A stretch of DNA of 7,475 nt from CBDCYN01 sp965224205. GTDB lineage: Bacteria > Planctomycetota > Phycisphaerae > Phycisphaerales > Phycisphaeraceae. Below are positions 6,253-7,475 of this stretch, piece by piece. Positions within the stretch are counted from its first letter, which is position 1, and every line of letters begins with the position of its first letter. The notes under the pieces are model-generated. The model saw nothing but the letters and a program-made list of their open reading frames with translations, ran no database searches and was not told where the DNA came from. The position numbers and the translations under genes were made by a program. The DNA is taken from contig CBDCYN010000024.1 in NCBI GenBank assembly GCA_965224205.1, forward strand, positions 1 through 7,475, read 5' to 3'.

Positions 6253-6295
6253 GTCAAGACTTCGTCTGACGTTTCTGTTGATCTTTGTTTGTTTT
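6253..6295 (+). terminator. Probable Rho-independent terminator after the acidic protein gene
   Basis: GTC-A-AGAC (6253-6260), the loop TTC, then GTCTGAC (6264-6270) form seven pairs with one bulged A. A T-rich but interrupted tract (GTTTCTGTTG and onward to 6295) follows. A second AT-rich stem, CTTTGT (6283-6288) with ACAAAG (6296-6301), overlaps the tract. It lies 20 bases after the stop at 6233. The remainder of the spacer to 6429 shows no gene. Confidence 0.42.
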
Positions 6296-6429
6296 ACAAA
6301 GAGACCGTCCAGAAGCACCGGGATGGGTACCGGTACGTTCTGTAAGTGCTGGTTGAGCCCGATCGGACCGCCCTGCCTGAAGTCCGATAATGCCCGTTAT
6401 GTATAATTCCTCTGGTCCAAGAGAGTGTT

Positions 6430-7146
6430 TCACATATTCATCACAACCCTGAATCCTAAACCAGCGTGACGAAATTCCGGCTTGTTGAATCCTCGAAAAC
6501 TGCATCGAGGCCACCCCGTGGAGAACACATTTCCTCCTCGGAAGACCTTATATATATCAACGGTTGTCTCAACTGGATTTCTATTGTCTAAGACCTGATA
6601 TGCTTCTTCAAGGTATCCATCAAAGCACCACTCCGAAACATTCTCCCACATACCAAGACAGCCACAAGGAGAGCGATGATCTGTATACACGCTCACAGGA
6701 TACGGATTATTGGGCAGCTCGGCTACGATTTTTTGCCAATCGGGTTTTTTATTCCCCCATGGATACCGCTGCCCTCCCGACCCGCGGCATGCTTTTTCCC
6801 ACTGAGCTTCCGTTGGCAAAGAAATTTTCTTGCCCATCTCTTTACTTAACCAGCGACAAAAATTCATCGCGTCATACCAACTGACCTGTGTCACTGCAAC
6901 GAACTCATCCTCAATCCGTCTATAGAACTCTCTGCTTGGGGCCCAATCGTATTGAGTGGCTCTTTCGAATCTCCGCCACTGCTCAACGGTAACCGGGGTT
7001 TCTTGGATATGATAAGTATCGAGGAAAATATTTCGTTGAGGCCCCTCTTCAGAATCCACATATAACGGGGCACCTGGATTCTCTCCCATTACAAACTCTC
7101 CCGCCGAGACCTCAATCAGCTGGAATATTCTTTCTATATCATTCAA
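6430..7146 (-). CDS. Formylglycine-generating-enzyme (SUMF1/FGE-sulfatase) fold protein with incomplete cysteine pair
   Basis: A 238-residue single-domain protein of the FGE/SUMF1/EgtB/PvdO fold. Visible family motifs are AGEFVMG (15-21), TPVTVEQWRRF (50-60), VTQVSWYDAMNFCRWL (85-100), LPTEAQWEKACRG (110-122), YPWGN (128-132), NVSEWCFDGY (169-178), FRGGN (202-206) and LGFRVV (230-235). True FGE uses two cysteines in a CxxxxC before the final GFR. Here the second is present (Cys215 in PRCSFRG), but the first position is Thr210, and the usual DMxGNVWEW is altered to GMWENVSEW. It is therefore unlikely to make formylglycine by the known copper-cysteine route. It may have another activity or be a binding scaffold. 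There is no signal peptide. The TTG start at 7146 overlaps the upstream stop as TTGA. It is preceded by AAAGGTG at a fitting distance, and no in-frame ATG lies further upstream before a stop. The gene is AT-richer than the left part of the window. Confidence 0.85.
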   Translation of the reverse strand: MNDIERIFQLIEVSAGEFVMGENPGAPLYVDSEEGPQRNIFLDTYHIQETPVTVEQWRRFERATQYDWAPSREFYRRIEDEFVAVTQVSWYDAMNFCRWLSKEMGKKISLPTEAQWEKACRGSGGQRYPWGNKKPDWQKIVAELPNNPYPVSVYTDHRSPCGCLGMWENVSEWCFDGYLEEAYQVLDNRNPVETTVDIYKVFRGGNVFSTGWPRCSFRGFNKPEFRHAGLGFRVVMNM

Positions 7147-7475
7147 AAAGGCACCTTTATCGCAAATAATGGCAAACCCTCAACAAGGAACTCGTCGCCA
7201 TTAAGGAATACTTTGCCGCTGTCATCGATCGAAAATGGCCCAAGCCCTCCCTTCTTTATCGATTCGTAGGTGACTTCAATTCGCTTAATCCCAGGAAATT
7301 TTTGCCCGCCCTTGCTCATAAAATCCTTTAATCCATCAACCGTTGACGTGATTTTCTTGGCCGCATCCTTCAGTTGTTTAGAAGTAAGCGTCGTCTTACC
7401 TTCCGTCAAGATCCACTTCCCTCCAAACAGGCTTGGGCTCTTCGAAACAAAGTCAACCTTAAAGGAAGTGATGCC
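7143..7475 (-). CDS. C-terminal part of an unrecognised protein (5' end outside window)
   Basis: The frame is open from the right edge down to a TGA at 7143-7145, giving the last 110 residues. There is no need for a start inside the window, although a TTG at 7409 exists. The visible part is mainly soluble and Lys/Gly-rich. A Lys-rich helix-like stretch (TSKQLKDAAKKITSTVDGLKDFM) is followed by short beta-like strands (IKRIEVTYESI, GPFSIDDSGKVFLNG, EFLVEGLPLFAIKVPF). No family is recognised. The stop overlaps the TTG start of the FGE-fold gene, so the two are almost certainly co-transcribed and probably translated in a coupled way. A compact C-terminal domain followed at once by a small coupled gene resembles, but does not prove, the layout of an effector with a dedicated partner protein. 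Composition is AT-richer than the core genes to the left. Confidence 0.75.
   Translation of the reverse strand, partial: GITSFKVDFVSKSPSLFGGKWILTEGKTTLTSKQLKDAAKKITSTVDGLKDFMSKGGQKFPGIKRIEVTYESIKKGGLGPFSIDDSGKVFLNGDEFLVEGLPLFAIKVPF

Noticed and set aside
6254..6514. Minus-strand open frame of 86 codons overlapping the FGE-fold gene end
   Set aside because: It overlaps the well-supported C-terminus of the FGE-fold gene in another frame. Its downstream part is Arg/Thr/Ser-rich with no motif, no ribosome-binding site was found, and there is no transposase or other remnant similarity that I could recognise.
6430..7146. A bona fide sulfatase-activating formylglycine-generating enzyme
   Set aside because: The first active-site cysteine is replaced by Thr210 and no sulfatase gene is present in the window, so only the fold is claimed.
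1..7475. CRISPR arrays, tRNA or rRNA genes, insertion sequences or integrase/attachment sites
   Set aside because: Reading both strands gave no regularly spaced repeats, cloverleaf, transposase motifs or terminal inverted repeats.

Overview
The window looks like a piece of a moderately high-GC bacterial chromosome. The best guess is a Planctomycetota genome of the Phycisphaerae type. This rests on a PEP-CTERM exported protein, a Thermus-like seven-iron ferredoxin, and compact genes with weak or absent Shine-Dalgarno sequences. It is inference; there is no rRNA or taxonomic marker to settle it.

Layout, left to right. Positions 1-960 (minus) carry a nearly complete D-2-hydroxyacid dehydrogenase of the phosphoglycerate dehydrogenase type, which runs off the left edge. 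Upstream of it on the same strand is a small 7Fe ferredoxin (1055-1315). A divergent intergenic region (1316-1619) holds one good promoter facing each way: one drives the ferredoxin, the other a secreted PEP-CTERM protein (1620-2321). A minus-strand couplet follows. It consists of a RimB-like retropepsin-fold protein (3494-4024) and an M14-type aspartoacylase/succinylglutamate desuccinylase homologue (2391-3497), which overlap by ATGA. These two families usually flank a RimK glutamate ligase, but no rimK lies between them here. Divergent from the couplet is a plus-strand pair: a left-handed beta-helix acyltransferase (4082-4660) overlapping a SpoU-family RNA 2'-O-methyltransferase (4657-5559) by GTGA. 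A 206-base spacer with two short palindromes leads to an acidic protein of unknown function (5766-6233).

From about 6234 to the right edge the base composition falls visibly (about 48% GC in one hand-counted line, against roughly 70% in a line of the methyltransferase gene). Both genes here lie on the minus strand. The first in transcription order is the C-terminal end of an unrecognised protein whose start lies beyond the right edge (7143-7475). It is followed, with a TTGA stop/start overlap, by a formylglycine-generating-enzyme-fold protein (6430-7146) that has kept only one of the two active-site cysteines. This translationally coupled pair in an AT-richer islet is the most unusual part of the window.

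The rest looks like housekeeping or core-accessory genes. No tRNA, rRNA, CRISPR array, insertion sequence or integrase was seen.
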